From Methylococcus sp. UBA6136 (GTDB lineage: Bacteria; Pseudomonadota; Gammaproteobacteria; Methylococcales; Methylococcaceae): a DNA stretch of 31,813 bases. Shown here piece by piece: positions 14,646 through 23,176 of this stretch. Under the pieces are notes generated by a model that saw nothing but the letters and a program-made list of their open reading frames with translations, searched no databases and was not told where the DNA came from. The position numbers and the translations under genes are program-made. The DNA lies in contig DIVI01000199.1 in NCBI GenBank assembly GCA_002423305.1, positions 1-31,813 of the forward strand, in the 5' to 3' direction. Position 1 is the first letter of the stretch; the number at the start of each line of letters is the position of its first letter.

Positions 14646-15731
14646 ATGTCCTATATCCTCGACGCATTGCGTAAGTCTGAACGAGAACGTCAGACGGGAC
14701 AGGTTCCCGGGCTGCCCAACCTTGTTTCCGACAGTGACAATAAATCCCCCCGCTGGCTTTTCTGGCTGGTGGGCTTACTGTTACTGATCAATTTGGGCGG
14801 GGTCGCTTACTGGTTGTTTCTTAGAGCTGGTCAGGAAGGATCCCAAGCGCCAGTCGTCGCTTCCCCAGGGGCTCCGTCGCCATCGATCCCGTCTGCAGCC
14901 CAAGCAGATCAGGCGATGACGACATCCGTGGTCAATGCAGGCACGCCATCTCAGGGGCAAGCCAGTGTAACGATGGCCATTCCTACGGCGCCCGCGCTGG
15001 TGGCACCACACCCTGTCCAGCCGGTCGGCCCCTCGGTTATGCCGGCTGCGCCCGTTGCGCCTCAAGTCGTTCCGCCCATGGTGGGTTCTGCCTCGGTGCC
15101 AGTGTCTCCGAAAGGGGTCGCATCGGTCCCGACTCAAAGTCAGCCAACGCCGCAAATCCAAGTGCCATCCGCCGGCATGGCTGAGTCGCCCGTCAGCGTT
15201 GCGCCACCATCCTCTGCATCCACGGCAAGAACAGTTCAATCTGTTCCCCCCGCGGTATATCAACCTGAGTCATCGGCAGCGGCCGTCCCAGCACCGTCGG
15301 GGGCATCCAGAGAGCTGCCTTATTTTCCGGCAGAGAATCCGCCAAGCTCACGACCATCTCCAGTCCGTACCCCTTCGGCACAGGAAGAGGACTTTGATGC
15401 GGTGGATGCGGAGATGGAGGCCGAGGGCGAGCCACGGGCTGAAGCCCGATCTTATGATCGTGCACCCCAGTCCTCCTCCGTCCGGCATGGTATCCGGACG
15501 GGAACCCCTCACTTGAGCGATCTCCCGGTTGAATTCCAGGAGAAGGTTCCTCCATTCAAAATCACCATGTTTGCGTACTCCAAATACCCGGCCGAACGAT
15601 TTGTGATCATCGACATGAAGAAAAGCCGGGTAGGGGACCGATTGCCCGGCGGAATTCTGTTGCTGGAAATCCAGTCGGAGAATCTGGTTCTGGAGCTGGA
15701 TGGTCAGAAATTCATGATCCCGCGTAACTGA
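14646..15731 (+). CDS. gspB: GspB/ExeB-like type II secretion assembly factor
   Basis: A 361-residue bitopic protein. The N terminus MSYILDALRKSERERQ is the hallmark of GspB proteins. It is followed by one transmembrane helix (about 37-59), a very long low-complexity linker rich in Pro, Ala, Ser, Val and Gln (about 65-270) that can span the periplasm, and a C-terminal GspB domain (about 300-361, with VPPFKITMFAYS, RFVIIDMKKSRVGD and LVLELDGQKFMIP). It partners GspA, which ends 14 nt upstream, and has a good GGAGG ribosome site 8 nt before its ATG. The linker is long and repetitive in composition, so it should be intrinsically disordered. Confidence 0.9.
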   Translation: MSYILDALRKSERERQTGQVPGLPNLVSDSDNKSPRWLFWLVGLLLLINLGGVAYWLFLRAGQEGSQAPVVASPGAPSPSIPSAAQADQAMTTSVVNAGTPSQGQASVTMAIPTAPALVAPHPVQPVGPSVMPAAPVAPQVVPPMVGSASVPVSPKGVASVPTQSQPTPQIQVPSAGMAESPVSVAPPSSASTARTVQSVPPAVYQPESSAAAVPAPSGASRELPYFPAENPPSSRPSPVRTPSAQEEDFDAVDAEMEAEGEPRAEARSYDRAPQSSSVRHGIRTGTPHLSDLPVEFQEKVPPFKITMFAYSKYPAERFVIIDMKKSRVGDRLPGGILLLEIQSENLVLELDGQKFMIPRN

Positions 15732-15747
15732 GGAGACTCTATCGCCC

Positions 15748-16386
15748 GTGCGTTTGGCCTTCATTTTAATTTGGCTGTTGTTTTGGTCGGGCTGGTCATT
15801 GGCCTGGACCGGAAAGGTTGTGGCCGTTCATGATGGCGACACGCTATCGGCGCTGCAGCGGGGACGCGCCATCAAACTACGACTCAACGCGATCGATGCC
15901 CCGGAATTACACCAACCTTTCGGGCAGCAATCGCGGGAATCACTCTCCAGTCTGTGTTACGGGAAATTTGCCAGTATCGAATCAGAAGCACGCGACAAAT
16001 ACGACCGAGTAGTCGCGCACGTCAGGTGCGGCGGGCTGGATGTCAATGCGGAACAGATTCGCCGTGGGATGGCATGGCATTACGCCAAATACAGTGACAA
16101 CGCTCAACTCCAGGGTCTCGAAAGTGAGGCACGAACACGCCGGCGTGGGCTATGGTCCTCCGGCAAGCCTGAACCGCCCTGGGATTACCGGCACAAGGAT
16201 GACCCCAAGACCCAAGGATCTGAATTGTCCCGGCGCGTTCCCATTTCCCGACGCTGCGGAAGCAAGCGGCACTGTGGCCAGATGGAGACGTGCGGGGAGG
16301 CAATCTATTATTTGCGCCGCTGTGGCGAGACCGGTCTGGATGCTAACGGGGATGGTCTTCCCTGTGAATCGCTGTGCCGCCCTTGA
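15748..16386 (+). CDS. Secreted thermonuclease-like nuclease with excalibur calcium-binding domain
   Basis: A 212-residue exported nuclease. The signal peptide is about 19 residues (hydrophobic LAFILIWLLFWSGWSLAW). The staphylococcal-nuclease fold is shown by GKVVAVHDGDTL, then LRLNAIDAPE, then DKYDRVVAHV and RRGMAWHY, with the acidic and arginine residues expected for Ca-dependent phosphodiester hydrolysis. The C terminus is Cys-rich and ends in an excalibur motif (LDANGDGLPCESLC), a calcium-binding DxDxDG loop. The start is a GTG 16 nt after gspB, with GAGGAG about 12 nt upstream, so it may be co-transcribed with gspAB. A secreted DNA/RNA hydrolase beside a secretion-assembly pair is suggestive, but the protein carries its own Sec signal. 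Confidence 0.88.
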   Translation: MRLAFILIWLLFWSGWSLAWTGKVVAVHDGDTLSALQRGRAIKLRLNAIDAPELHQPFGQQSRESLSSLCYGKFASIESEARDKYDRVVAHVRCGGLDVNAEQIRRGMAWHYAKYSDNAQLQGLESEARTRRRGLWSSGKPEPPWDYRHKDDPKTQGSELSRRVPISRRCGSKRHCGQMETCGEAIYYLRRCGETGLDANGDGLPCESLCRP

Positions 16387-16412
16387 AGCTTTCCATCCAT
16401 CGAAGAGCCCCC

Positions 16413-17198
16413 ATGTACCGGATTATTGAGCCTGAAAGCATGGTCGCATTGAAAACTATCCTGACACGGGAGATTTATCGTTTCATGCGCATCTGGCCAC
16501 AGACTGTTCTGCCGGCGGCCGTGACCACTTCCCTCTACTTTCTGATCTTCGGAACCCTGATTGGCAACCGCATTGGCCCAATGGATGGGATGACCTACAG
16601 GGACTATATCGTGCCGGGAGTGGCCTTGATGTCGGTCATTACCAATGCCTACAGCAACGTGGTCTCCTCGTTCTATTCCAGTAAATTCCAGCGCAATATC
16701 GAGGAACTGCTGGCTTCGCCAGTGCCGAATTGGGTCATCCTGACGGGTTACGTCGGCGGTGGAGTGGTGCGGGGCCTGGTGGTAGGGTTGCTGGTGACTG
16801 GTATCGGGATGCTGTTTTCCGATCATCTGAGTTTTCAGCACCCTTGGGTGATTGCGGCGGTCTTCCTGTTGACCGCGACGCTATTCGCCCTGGCTGGATT
16901 CATCAATGCAGTGTATGCCAACAGCTTCGATGATATTTCCATCGTGCCCAACTTCGTGCTGACGCCCCTGGTTTACCTCGGCGGAGTGTTTTATTCGATC
17001 CATCTTTTGCCGGATTTCTGGCAAAAAGTATCGCTGGCCAATCCCATCCTTTATATGGTCAATGCCTTCCGCTACGGATTTCTGGGCGTGTCCGACATCC
17101 CCGTCCTGCCCGCCTTGGCGGTGGTGGGAGTTGGGGTGATGGTGCTGTGGGCCTGGGGGCTTTGGCTTCTGTGGCGTGGTACGGGTTTGAAGAGTTGA
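16413..17198 (+). CDS. yadH: ABC-2 type transporter permease, YadH-like
   Basis: A 261-residue integral membrane protein with six hydrophobic segments of the ABC-2 permease type. The opening segment (VALKTILTREIYRFMRIW) closely matches E. coli YadH. Other visible family features are NIEELLASPVPNW in the cytoplasmic loop, and FVLTPLVYLGGVFYSI and NPILYMVNAFRYGFLG in the C-terminal half. It should form the channel part of an exporter, but the usual YadG-like ATPase gene is not adjacent: a nuclease gene lies upstream and uvrB downstream. I chose the ATG at 16413 (purines AAGAG 5 nt upstream; length as in YadH); a second ATG at 16440 is possible. The exported substrate is unknown. Confidence 0.88.
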   Translation: MYRIIEPESMVALKTILTREIYRFMRIWPQTVLPAAVTTSLYFLIFGTLIGNRIGPMDGMTYRDYIVPGVALMSVITNAYSNVVSSFYSSKFQRNIEELLASPVPNWVILTGYVGGGVVRGLVVGLLVTGIGMLFSDHLSFQHPWVIAAVFLLTATLFALAGFINAVYANSFDDISIVPNFVLTPLVYLGGVFYSIHLLPDFWQKVSLANPILYMVNAFRYGFLGVSDIPVLPALAVVGVGVMVLWAWGLWLLWRGTGLKS

Positions 17199-17228
17199 AT
17201 GGCCGGCCGGGCATGTCATTTGTGATTC

Positions 17229-19283
17229 ATGGATAAGGACCTTCAAGAGTTCCAGACGCTCAATCCGGTCAAGGGCAAGGCGTTCACCCTGCGGGGGCGT
17301 TTCGAGCCGGCCGGCGATCAGCCCGAGGCCATCCGTCAGCTGATCGAGGGGCTGAATGACGGCCTGCTGCATCAGACCCTGCTGGGAGTGACCGGCTCGG
17401 GCAAGACATTCACCATCGCCAATGTCATTTCGCGGGAACAGCGTCCCACCCTGATTCTCGCGCCCAACAAAACGCTGGCGGCGCAGCTGTACGGCGAGAT
17501 GAAGGAGTTTTTCCCCGATAATTCGGTTGAGTATTTCGTCTCCTATTACGATTACTATCAGCCGGAAGCCTACGTTCCCTCGTCGGATACCTACATTCAG
17601 AAGGATGCCTCGCTGAACGAGCACATCGAGCAGATGCGCCTGTCCGCTACCAAGGCGCTGATCGAGCGCCGGGACACGATCATTGTGGCCACGGTATCGT
17701 CCATCTACGGTCTGGGCGAGCCGGCGTCCTACTTCAGCATGGTGCTGCACCTGGTGCGCGGCGACATGATCAGCCAGCGCACGCTGTTGCGCCGTTTGGC
17801 AGAGTTACAGTACAGCCGCAATGATACCGAGCTGCGCCGGGCGACCTACCGGGTCAGAGGGGAGGTGGTCGATATCTATCCGGCCGAATCCGAACGCGAG
17901 GCGCTGCGAGTAGAGCTGTTTGACGACGAGATTGAACGCCTGTCCCTGTTCGATCCGCTGACCGGCGAAATCTTGTCTCGTATTGCCCGCTATACGGTCT
18001 ATCCCAAGACCCATTACGTCACGCCACGCGATCGTATCCTGGAAGCTATCGACCAGATCAAGGTGGATCTGCGGGCTCGACTTGATGAACTGCGAGATCA
18101 GCACAAGCTGGTGGAGGCTCAACGTCTGGAGCAGCGGACGCTCTTTGATCTGGAGATCATGCTGGAGGTCGGCTACTGCTCCGGCATCGAGAACTACTCG
18201 CGCTATTTGTCCGGTCGCGGGCCGGGTGAGGCCCCGCCCACGCTCTTCGATTATCTACCCGATCATGCCCTGCTGGTGGTGGACGAGAGTCACGTGACCA
18301 TTCCCCAGTTGGGAGCTATGTACCGGGGTGACCGGTCTCGCAAGGAGACCCTGGTCGACTATGGCTTCCGCTTGCCCTCTGCACTGGATAACCGACCCCT
18401 GCAGTTCGAAGAATTCGAGAAGCGGGCTCCTCAGCGGATCTATGTTTCCGCCACGCCGGGGCCGTATGAGCTGAAACATTCCGGTGCGGTCATCGAGCAG
18501 GTGGTGCGACCGACCGGGTTGATTGATCCGGTGGTAGAAGTGCGTCCCGCGGTGACGCAGGTGGAGAATTTGCTGGTGGAAATCCGCGAGCGGATTCGCA
18601 AGAACGAGCGAGTGCTGGTCACCACCCTGACCAAACGCATGGCGGAGGACCTCACCGAGTATCTCTTCGAGCGCGATATTGCCGTGCGTTATCTCCATTC
18701 CGATGTGGAAACGGTGGAGCGCGTGGAGATCATTCGTGATCTCCGTTTGGGCAAGTTCGATGTGCTTGTGGGCATCAACCTGTTGCGCGAGGGTCTGGAT
18801 CTGCCCGAAGTGTCACTCGTGGCTATTCTGGATGCCGACAAGGAAGGTTTCCTGCGTTCCGTCTCTTCGTTGATTCAGACCATCGGCCGCGCGGCGCGCA
18901 ATATCCATGGCAAGGCTATTCTGTACGCCGATCGCATAACTGGATCGATGGAGCGAGCCATCGAGGAAACCGATCGTCGACGCGCGAAGCAGGTGGAATA
19001 CAACCTGAAAATGGGCCAGGTGCCGCAGGGAATCGTCAAGAAAGTCACCGATATTCTTGAGTTGCCCATTCCGGGGTCCATGTCGGGCGGACAGAAAAAA
19101 AGCCGATCGAAGGTGGCTGAACCGCCACCGGAGTACAAGCACATCAAGCCAGCGGATGTCGCCAAGGTCACTAAGCAGCTGGAGGAGAAGATGTACCTGG
19201 CCGCCCGCGAGCTGGAATTCGAGGAAGCGGCTCGTCTTCGGGATGAAATCAAGCGCATTCAGACGGACATGCTGCTGGCCTGA
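17229..19283 (+). CDS. uvrB: UvrB, excinuclease ABC subunit B
   Basis: A 684-residue damage-verification helicase of nucleotide excision repair, loaded by UvrA and cut-activating for UvrC. Seen: the N-terminal FEPAGDQPEAI segment, Walker A GVTGSGKT, the beta-hairpin region SYYDYYQPEAYVP that clamps one DNA strand, DEAD-like DESHV, helicase motif V/VI segments (GINLLREGLDLPE and QTIGRAARN), and a C-terminal UVR domain (LEFEEAARLRDEI) for UvrC contact. Length is typical and no lesions are visible. The ATG start lies 30 nt after the yadH-like stop, so read-through from that gene is possible. Confidence 0.98.
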   Translation: MDKDLQEFQTLNPVKGKAFTLRGRFEPAGDQPEAIRQLIEGLNDGLLHQTLLGVTGSGKTFTIANVISREQRPTLILAPNKTLAAQLYGEMKEFFPDNSVEYFVSYYDYYQPEAYVPSSDTYIQKDASLNEHIEQMRLSATKALIERRDTIIVATVSSIYGLGEPASYFSMVLHLVRGDMISQRTLLRRLAELQYSRNDTELRRATYRVRGEVVDIYPAESEREALRVELFDDEIERLSLFDPLTGEILSRIARYTVYPKTHYVTPRDRILEAIDQIKVDLRARLDELRDQHKLVEAQRLEQRTLFDLEIMLEVGYCSGIENYSRYLSGRGPGEAPPTLFDYLPDHALLVVDESHVTIPQLGAMYRGDRSRKETLVDYGFRLPSALDNRPLQFEEFEKRAPQRIYVSATPGPYELKHSGAVIEQVVRPTGLIDPVVEVRPAVTQVENLLVEIRERIRKNERVLVTTLTKRMAEDLTEYLFERDIAVRYLHSDVETVERVEIIRDLRLGKFDVLVGINLLREGLDLPEVSLVAILDADKEGFLRSVSSLIQTIGRAARNIHGKAILYADRITGSMERAIEETDRRRAKQVEYNLKMGQVPQGIVKKVTDILELPIPGSMSGGQKKSRSKVAEPPPEYKHIKPADVAKVTKQLEEKMYLAARELEFEEAARLRDEIKRIQTDMLLA

Positions 19284-19506
19284 GTGGCCGTCATTACCTA
19301 TATAGGGCGCATGGGTCGTCCATGGGAAAAAGACTATTCCCCCCAAAACGCCTCAGAATCAGGAAAAAAGTGCACCTATATGGGGAGTCAATCGGCATAA
19401 TGTCGGGCTGACTAAAACCGCCCATTTATCGGGTTTATTCGCTCATCAGCGCTCTTATTGGGGCTTTGATGCCCTGCGAAACTACCCGCATTTAGAGAAG
19501 CCGCCC
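19284..19506. other. Non-coding stretch between uvrB and the GH57 gene
   Basis: About 220 nt without a credible gene. It contains two copies of an ACCTATAT-GGG type element (around 19295-19306 and 19373-19385), the first forming the palindrome CCTATATAGG, and a short GGGC/GCCC hairpin near 19459. A promoter for the downstream gene probably lies here, but I could not fix its position. Confidence 0.4.
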
Positions 19507-20721
19507 ATGTCTGTCATACACCATGCCCTGGTTTTGAATCTCCACCAGCCCCCCGGCAATCTCGAGCATCTTCTGGCTGAAAAGCCATGGGAAGCGCGCG
19601 AGATTTTGTATGCGTACGACCGCATTCCGCGATTCATCTGGCCTTACGAAGATGTCGCCCGAGTGCACGTCTCGCTTTCGGGGAGTTTGCTGGAAACCCT
19701 GTCCAATAGCGAGTTTCAGCAGAACGTCTATGGTGTGGTGGATTGCGGGTCGCTGCTCTGGCACTTTCAGAACCGGAATATCATCGATATTCTCGGCACT
19801 GCTTATTATCACCCCGTATTACCCCTGATCCCGGAATCCGACTGGCCCGAGCAACTGGCTCGTTGGCTGGGTATCGCCCGGCATCTGTTCTGGCGCCAAG
19901 ATTTCTCTGGTTTCTGGCCGCCGGAAATGGGCTTCTGCATGGAGATGATTCCGCTGCTCAAACGCCAGGGCTATCGCTATGTCATGGTGGATAGCGAGCA
20001 TGTCGAAGCGGTGACGCCCATGGCTGAGCATGAGCGCCTGTATCGTCCCCATGTTGCTCGCCATGGCGGAGAGGAGATTATCGTGATCGTGCGTGATCGC
20101 GAACTTTCCAATGCCCAGGCCTCAGGTATGGATTATTTGTGGTTCGTCAAGGAAGTCGCCCAGAGAACCAAAGCTTGTGATCATCCGCCACTGGTGACGA
20201 CCTGCAGCGATGGCGAGAATGGCGCCTGGTTCAGGAATACCAATAATGACGCCAATTTCTGGGGAGGCTTCTACCGCGACTTGCTGGAGGCGGCGCGTTA
20301 TGATGGCTCCATCCGGCCCACCTTTATCCATGACTATCTGGAGCAATACGGTACTTCTGGCGAGGTCACCGTCAAGACCGGCGCCTGGAATACGGAATGG
20401 CACGATGGTCAGGATTTCACTCAATGGACAGGTTCACCGTCGCAAAAGGCGTCCTTGCACCGGCTCCGGGTCGTCAGCACCGCGGTCCAGGAGGCGATGC
20501 GTGAAGCCGGTCATCGTGAGGTCGGCGGACAGGAGCAAACTGTCCTCGAGGAGGCCCAATGGCGCGTGTTGCGGGCCGAGACCAGTTGCAATTTCTATTG
20601 GGGAGAGGAGTGGGTTGACCGCGCTAACCAGGATCTGGACGACGCCGAGGCCACCCTGCGCAGATTCCGCTCCAAGAAATATCTGATCGATGCCGATCCC
20701 GGCTGGTTGACGACGCCATAG
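19507..20721 (+). CDS. Glycoside hydrolase family 57 protein
   Basis: A 404-residue protein of the GH57 (beta/alpha)7-barrel group, whose members act on alpha-glucans (amylases, branching enzymes, 4-alpha-glucanotransferases). Seen: conserved region 1 as LNLHQPPG (HQP at 13-15), region 3 as WPPEMGF with the candidate nucleophile Glu140, and region 4 probably at SDGENGAWF (Asp235-Glu237). No signal peptide is visible, so it should be cytosolic and may act on glycogen-like polymers. It is shorter than the classical GH57 amylases (around 600 residues or more) and lacks the extra C-terminal domains. It starts after an AGAGAAG purine run and converges on the VOC gene. The exact substrate cannot be read from the sequence. 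Confidence 0.85.
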   Translation: MSVIHHALVLNLHQPPGNLEHLLAEKPWEAREILYAYDRIPRFIWPYEDVARVHVSLSGSLLETLSNSEFQQNVYGVVDCGSLLWHFQNRNIIDILGTAYYHPVLPLIPESDWPEQLARWLGIARHLFWRQDFSGFWPPEMGFCMEMIPLLKRQGYRYVMVDSEHVEAVTPMAEHERLYRPHVARHGGEEIIVIVRDRELSNAQASGMDYLWFVKEVAQRTKACDHPPLVTTCSDGENGAWFRNTNNDANFWGGFYRDLLEAARYDGSIRPTFIHDYLEQYGTSGEVTVKTGAWNTEWHDGQDFTQWTGSPSQKASLHRLRVVSTAVQEAMREAGHREVGGQEQTVLEEAQWRVLRAETSCNFYWGEEWVDRANQDLDDAEATLRRFRSKKYLIDADPGWLTTP

Positions 20722-20740
20722 GCTCCCGTAAAGGAGCGTA

Positions 20741-21106
20741 TCAGCCCTCGCCAATCAGTTCGAAGACATTGCCGTCCGGATCGTGACAGAACAGGACCGG
20801 CCGACCGGATCGGCTGCCCGTGCAGGAGACGCCCGCTGCCTGCAGTCTCTCCCTCAGGCCAGCCAGATCGCGGACCCTCAGGGCAATGTGGCGTTGCGTC
20901 CCGGGGTAATCCTGATCCGCTTCGGTCCCGGCACGCGCTGACACAATCAAATGGATCTGCTGCTCGCCGGCCTGATACCAGAGCCCATCAAAAGGCTTGC
21001 CGGGTCGTTCGCAAGGACTCAATCCGAGCAGCTTTTCATAGAAGGTTGTGGACGCCTTCAGATCGCGCACCAGAACCGACGCATGGTGAATGCCCATCAC
21101 GCTCAT
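20741..21106 (-). CDS. VOC (glyoxalase/bleomycin-resistance) superfamily protein
   Basis: A 121-residue single-module vicinal-oxygen-chelate protein with two beta-alpha-beta-beta-beta units. Metal-ligand-like positions are visible: His in GIHHASVLV near the N terminus, His in RHIALRV at the start of the second unit, and Glu in the terminal FELIG. DPDGNVFEL is a family hallmark. It could be a dioxygenase, isomerase or lyase; the substrate is unknown. Its ATG overlaps the TGA of the upstream PspC-domain gene (ATGA at 21103-21106), so the two are translationally coupled. It converges on the GH57 gene with only 19 nt between, which hold a 5-bp GCTCC/GGAGC hairpin. Confidence 0.9.
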   Translation of the reverse strand: MSVMGIHHASVLVRDLKASTTFYEKLLGLSPCERPGKPFDGLWYQAGEQQIHLIVSARAGTEADQDYPGTQRHIALRVRDLAGLRERLQAAGVSCTGSRSGRPVLFCHDPDGNVFELIGEG

Positions 21107-22179
21107 GACCGTCGCTCCGGCGCGGCATCACCGGATGAGTGAAACAGCGGTTCCGCGAATTTCTCCTTCAGGAATCGCCCATGGACCAGCAGACCGGTCG
21201 CGTCTTTTTCAAAGAGGCTTTTGGCCAGGTCATGCAAGGTGGTATCGAGCAGCGTCAGTTGTTCATTCAGAGTGTCTTCCGCCGTGTTTTCGCCGTGCAG
21301 GGCTTCGGTCCTGGCCAGGGTCGGTGGCAATCGCAGGTATTCGTTGAGGGTGTCCGGCAGGTACTCAAAGGCGATCTTGCGGACCTCGAAAGGGCGCAGG
21401 TCCATTAGTTCCCGGGAGCCATCCTCCAGACGAAACAGGAGAAAGCCCAATTTCTCCTCGATGCTGGCCAGTAGCTGACGGGTCTTCTCGGTCGACCGTT
21501 CACCGAGTTTTTCCTGCAAGGGTCGCAGCTTCCTGCGCCACGCGGCCAGCTCGGGGCTTTGCGTCTGGTCAGCCCCCATGGAACGCATGAATTCCTGCTC
21601 CATGACGGCGTAGCTGGCTTGTTGAAATCGTTGTCGATAATCCTCCAGTTCCGCCATCAGCAAAGCCGCGGGTGAACTCGCCGACTGCAGATGAGCTTGG
21701 GAGAACTGGCGGTTGGGCAGAGCCTGCAGGCGGTTGAGCAATGTCGGAAAGCCCTCCAATGCCAGATGGCGAAGGTCCTCATCCACGGCTTTTTGCGCCG
21801 CCGGATCAAACTGCGGTGCCAGATTCTTGATCGCATCGAAGGTTTCCTGGGCGAGGTCGGCGATCACCGGGTCATGGCTACGATTAAGGCGCAGCACTTT
21901 TTTTTCGATACGTCGCAACTCACGTTGCAGCGGCCAGGATACCCTCGGAATCGGGGTCGTGGCGGCCAGGGGCAGAGACATCCAGAGCGCCAGATAGACG
22001 CCAATCCCTAGCCCGCCGAAAAACATCGAGAGCAGGAAAAGGAAACGGATAAAATTGACATCCCATCCCAGATAATCGGCCAATCCGGCACAAACGCCCC
22101 CGATCCTTCTGCGCCGGGCGTTTCTCTGCAATCGCCGGCGGCTGGTGGGTTTGGCTGTGCGAGGTGCTTCCACTGTCAT
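21103..22179 (-). CDS. PspC-domain membrane protein with long C-terminal extension
   Basis: A 358-residue protein. The N terminus is strongly basic (RRRLQRNARRRR) and leads into a PspC domain (IGGVCAGLADYLGWDV then FIRFLFLLS), with one or two membrane helices (about 45-73) including FFGGLGIGVYLALW. After the membrane part come about 280 mostly helical, charged residues with no domain I recognise, including a segment rich in Arg and Glu (RELRRIEKKVLRLNRS). PspC proteins take part in envelope-stress sensing. No pspA, pspB or pspF is nearby, so this is a stand-alone PspC-type protein. It overlaps the VOC gene by 4 nt and has GCGGAA just upstream of its ATG. Confidence 0.85.
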   Translation of the reverse strand: MTVEAPRTAKPTSRRRLQRNARRRRIGGVCAGLADYLGWDVNFIRFLFLLSMFFGGLGIGVYLALWMSLPLAATTPIPRVSWPLQRELRRIEKKVLRLNRSHDPVIADLAQETFDAIKNLAPQFDPAAQKAVDEDLRHLALEGFPTLLNRLQALPNRQFSQAHLQSASSPAALLMAELEDYRQRFQQASYAVMEQEFMRSMGADQTQSPELAAWRRKLRPLQEKLGERSTEKTRQLLASIEEKLGFLLFRLEDGSRELMDLRPFEVRKIAFEYLPDTLNEYLRLPPTLARTEALHGENTAEDTLNEQLTLLDTTLHDLAKSLFEKDATGLLVHGRFLKEKFAEPLFHSSGDAAPERRS

Positions 22180-22304
22180 GATTTCCGCTGGCTGTCCGAT
22201 GAATGAGATGGAATGGGGATTGTATAACGCAACTTCATCCAGTCACTCTGAGGGAGCACAGCTCCCATCAATGCGAGAAATGCCATTCAATCAGGAACGT
22301 TTTG

Positions 22305-23111
22305 ATGGACGCCAAAATCCGATTTGAAGATCTAGCCATTCAGTGTTTATTTGACGCGTCCATCGAGTCCAGACTGATGGCGACTTCCCGCGCACAGACC
22401 GCGCTGGACCTGGGGATGCTGGATTTCGGCTTCGATGAGCCGCCTCGGCCCACGAGTGAAGTCTGTTTTCCCGACAAACCGATCCTGGTTGAGCCGCGGC
22501 ATTTGGCTCGCCGCTCGCTTGGTACGCCCGCCGGATTGATCGCCCTCCTGCATGCCGTCGCGCATATCGAATTCACCGCGATTCTGCTGGCCTGGGACAT
22601 GGCTTACCGGTTTCGAGACTTGCCCGAAGATTTCCAGCGCGACTGGCTGGGGGTGGCCATCGAGGAAGCGAGCCATTTTTCAGCGGTACGTGATCGTCTG
22701 CGATCGCTGGGGGCGGATTACGGCGATCTGCCGGCGCATCGGGGCTTGTGGGAACTGGCAGAGCAAACCTCCGGCGATGTCCTGCATCGGCTGGCCCTGG
22801 TGCCCCGCTTCATGGAAGCTCGTGGACTGGACGTAACGCCAGGCATGATCGCCAAGCTGACGGAGTTGGGTGATGCTGAGAGTGTGGCGATACTGGAGCT
22901 GATTCTGCGCGAGGAAATTGGCCACGTAGCTATCGGCACACGTTGGTTCACGGAGGTTGCCGAAGCGCGTGTCATCGATCCCGAGGTCACGTATTTCGGA
23001 CTGATCGATCGCTACATCAAGGGTGGTGTGCGCGGGCCGTTCAATATCGAGGCGCGAAGGCGTGCGGGGTTCAGTGAGGCAGAGTTGGGTCGGCTGGCCG
23101 CGTTGGGGTAG
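22305..23111 (+). CDS. DUF455 family ferritin-like protein
   Basis: A 268-residue, mostly helical protein of the DUF455 family in the ferritin-like superfamily, where MiaE-type tRNA hydroxylases and other di-iron enzymes belong. Candidate di-iron ligands are visible as paired motifs: HIEFTAI, then EEASHF in the second helix, and EEIGHVAIG in a later helix. The reaction is not known. I chose the ATG at 22305, which has AGGAA 8 nt upstream; the frame is open from 22203 but the extra residues do not look like protein. It is divergent from the PspC-domain gene (125 nt between) and converges on lpxH. Confidence 0.88.
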   Translation: MDAKIRFEDLAIQCLFDASIESRLMATSRAQTALDLGMLDFGFDEPPRPTSEVCFPDKPILVEPRHLARRSLGTPAGLIALLHAVAHIEFTAILLAWDMAYRFRDLPEDFQRDWLGVAIEEASHFSAVRDRLRSLGADYGDLPAHRGLWELAEQTSGDVLHRLALVPRFMEARGLDVTPGMIAKLTELGDAESVAILELILREEIGHVAIGTRWFTEVAEARVIDPEVTYFGLIDRYIKGGVRGPFNIEARRRAGFSEAELGRLAALG

Positions 23112-23176
23112 CCGAGCGGAGTTCTGTTTCTATCAAACATCGTGGTGCGATTTACTCACCATGAACGGCTGAATTC

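Noticed and set aside
16881..17750. Minus-strand open frame across the yadH-uvrB junction
   Set aside because: It overlaps two well-supported genes and its product is Gly/His/Gln-rich without a domain.
23112..23176. Terminator between the DUF455 gene and lpxH
   Set aside because: Only a 5-bp TGGTG/CACCA stem without a T tract; too weak to call.
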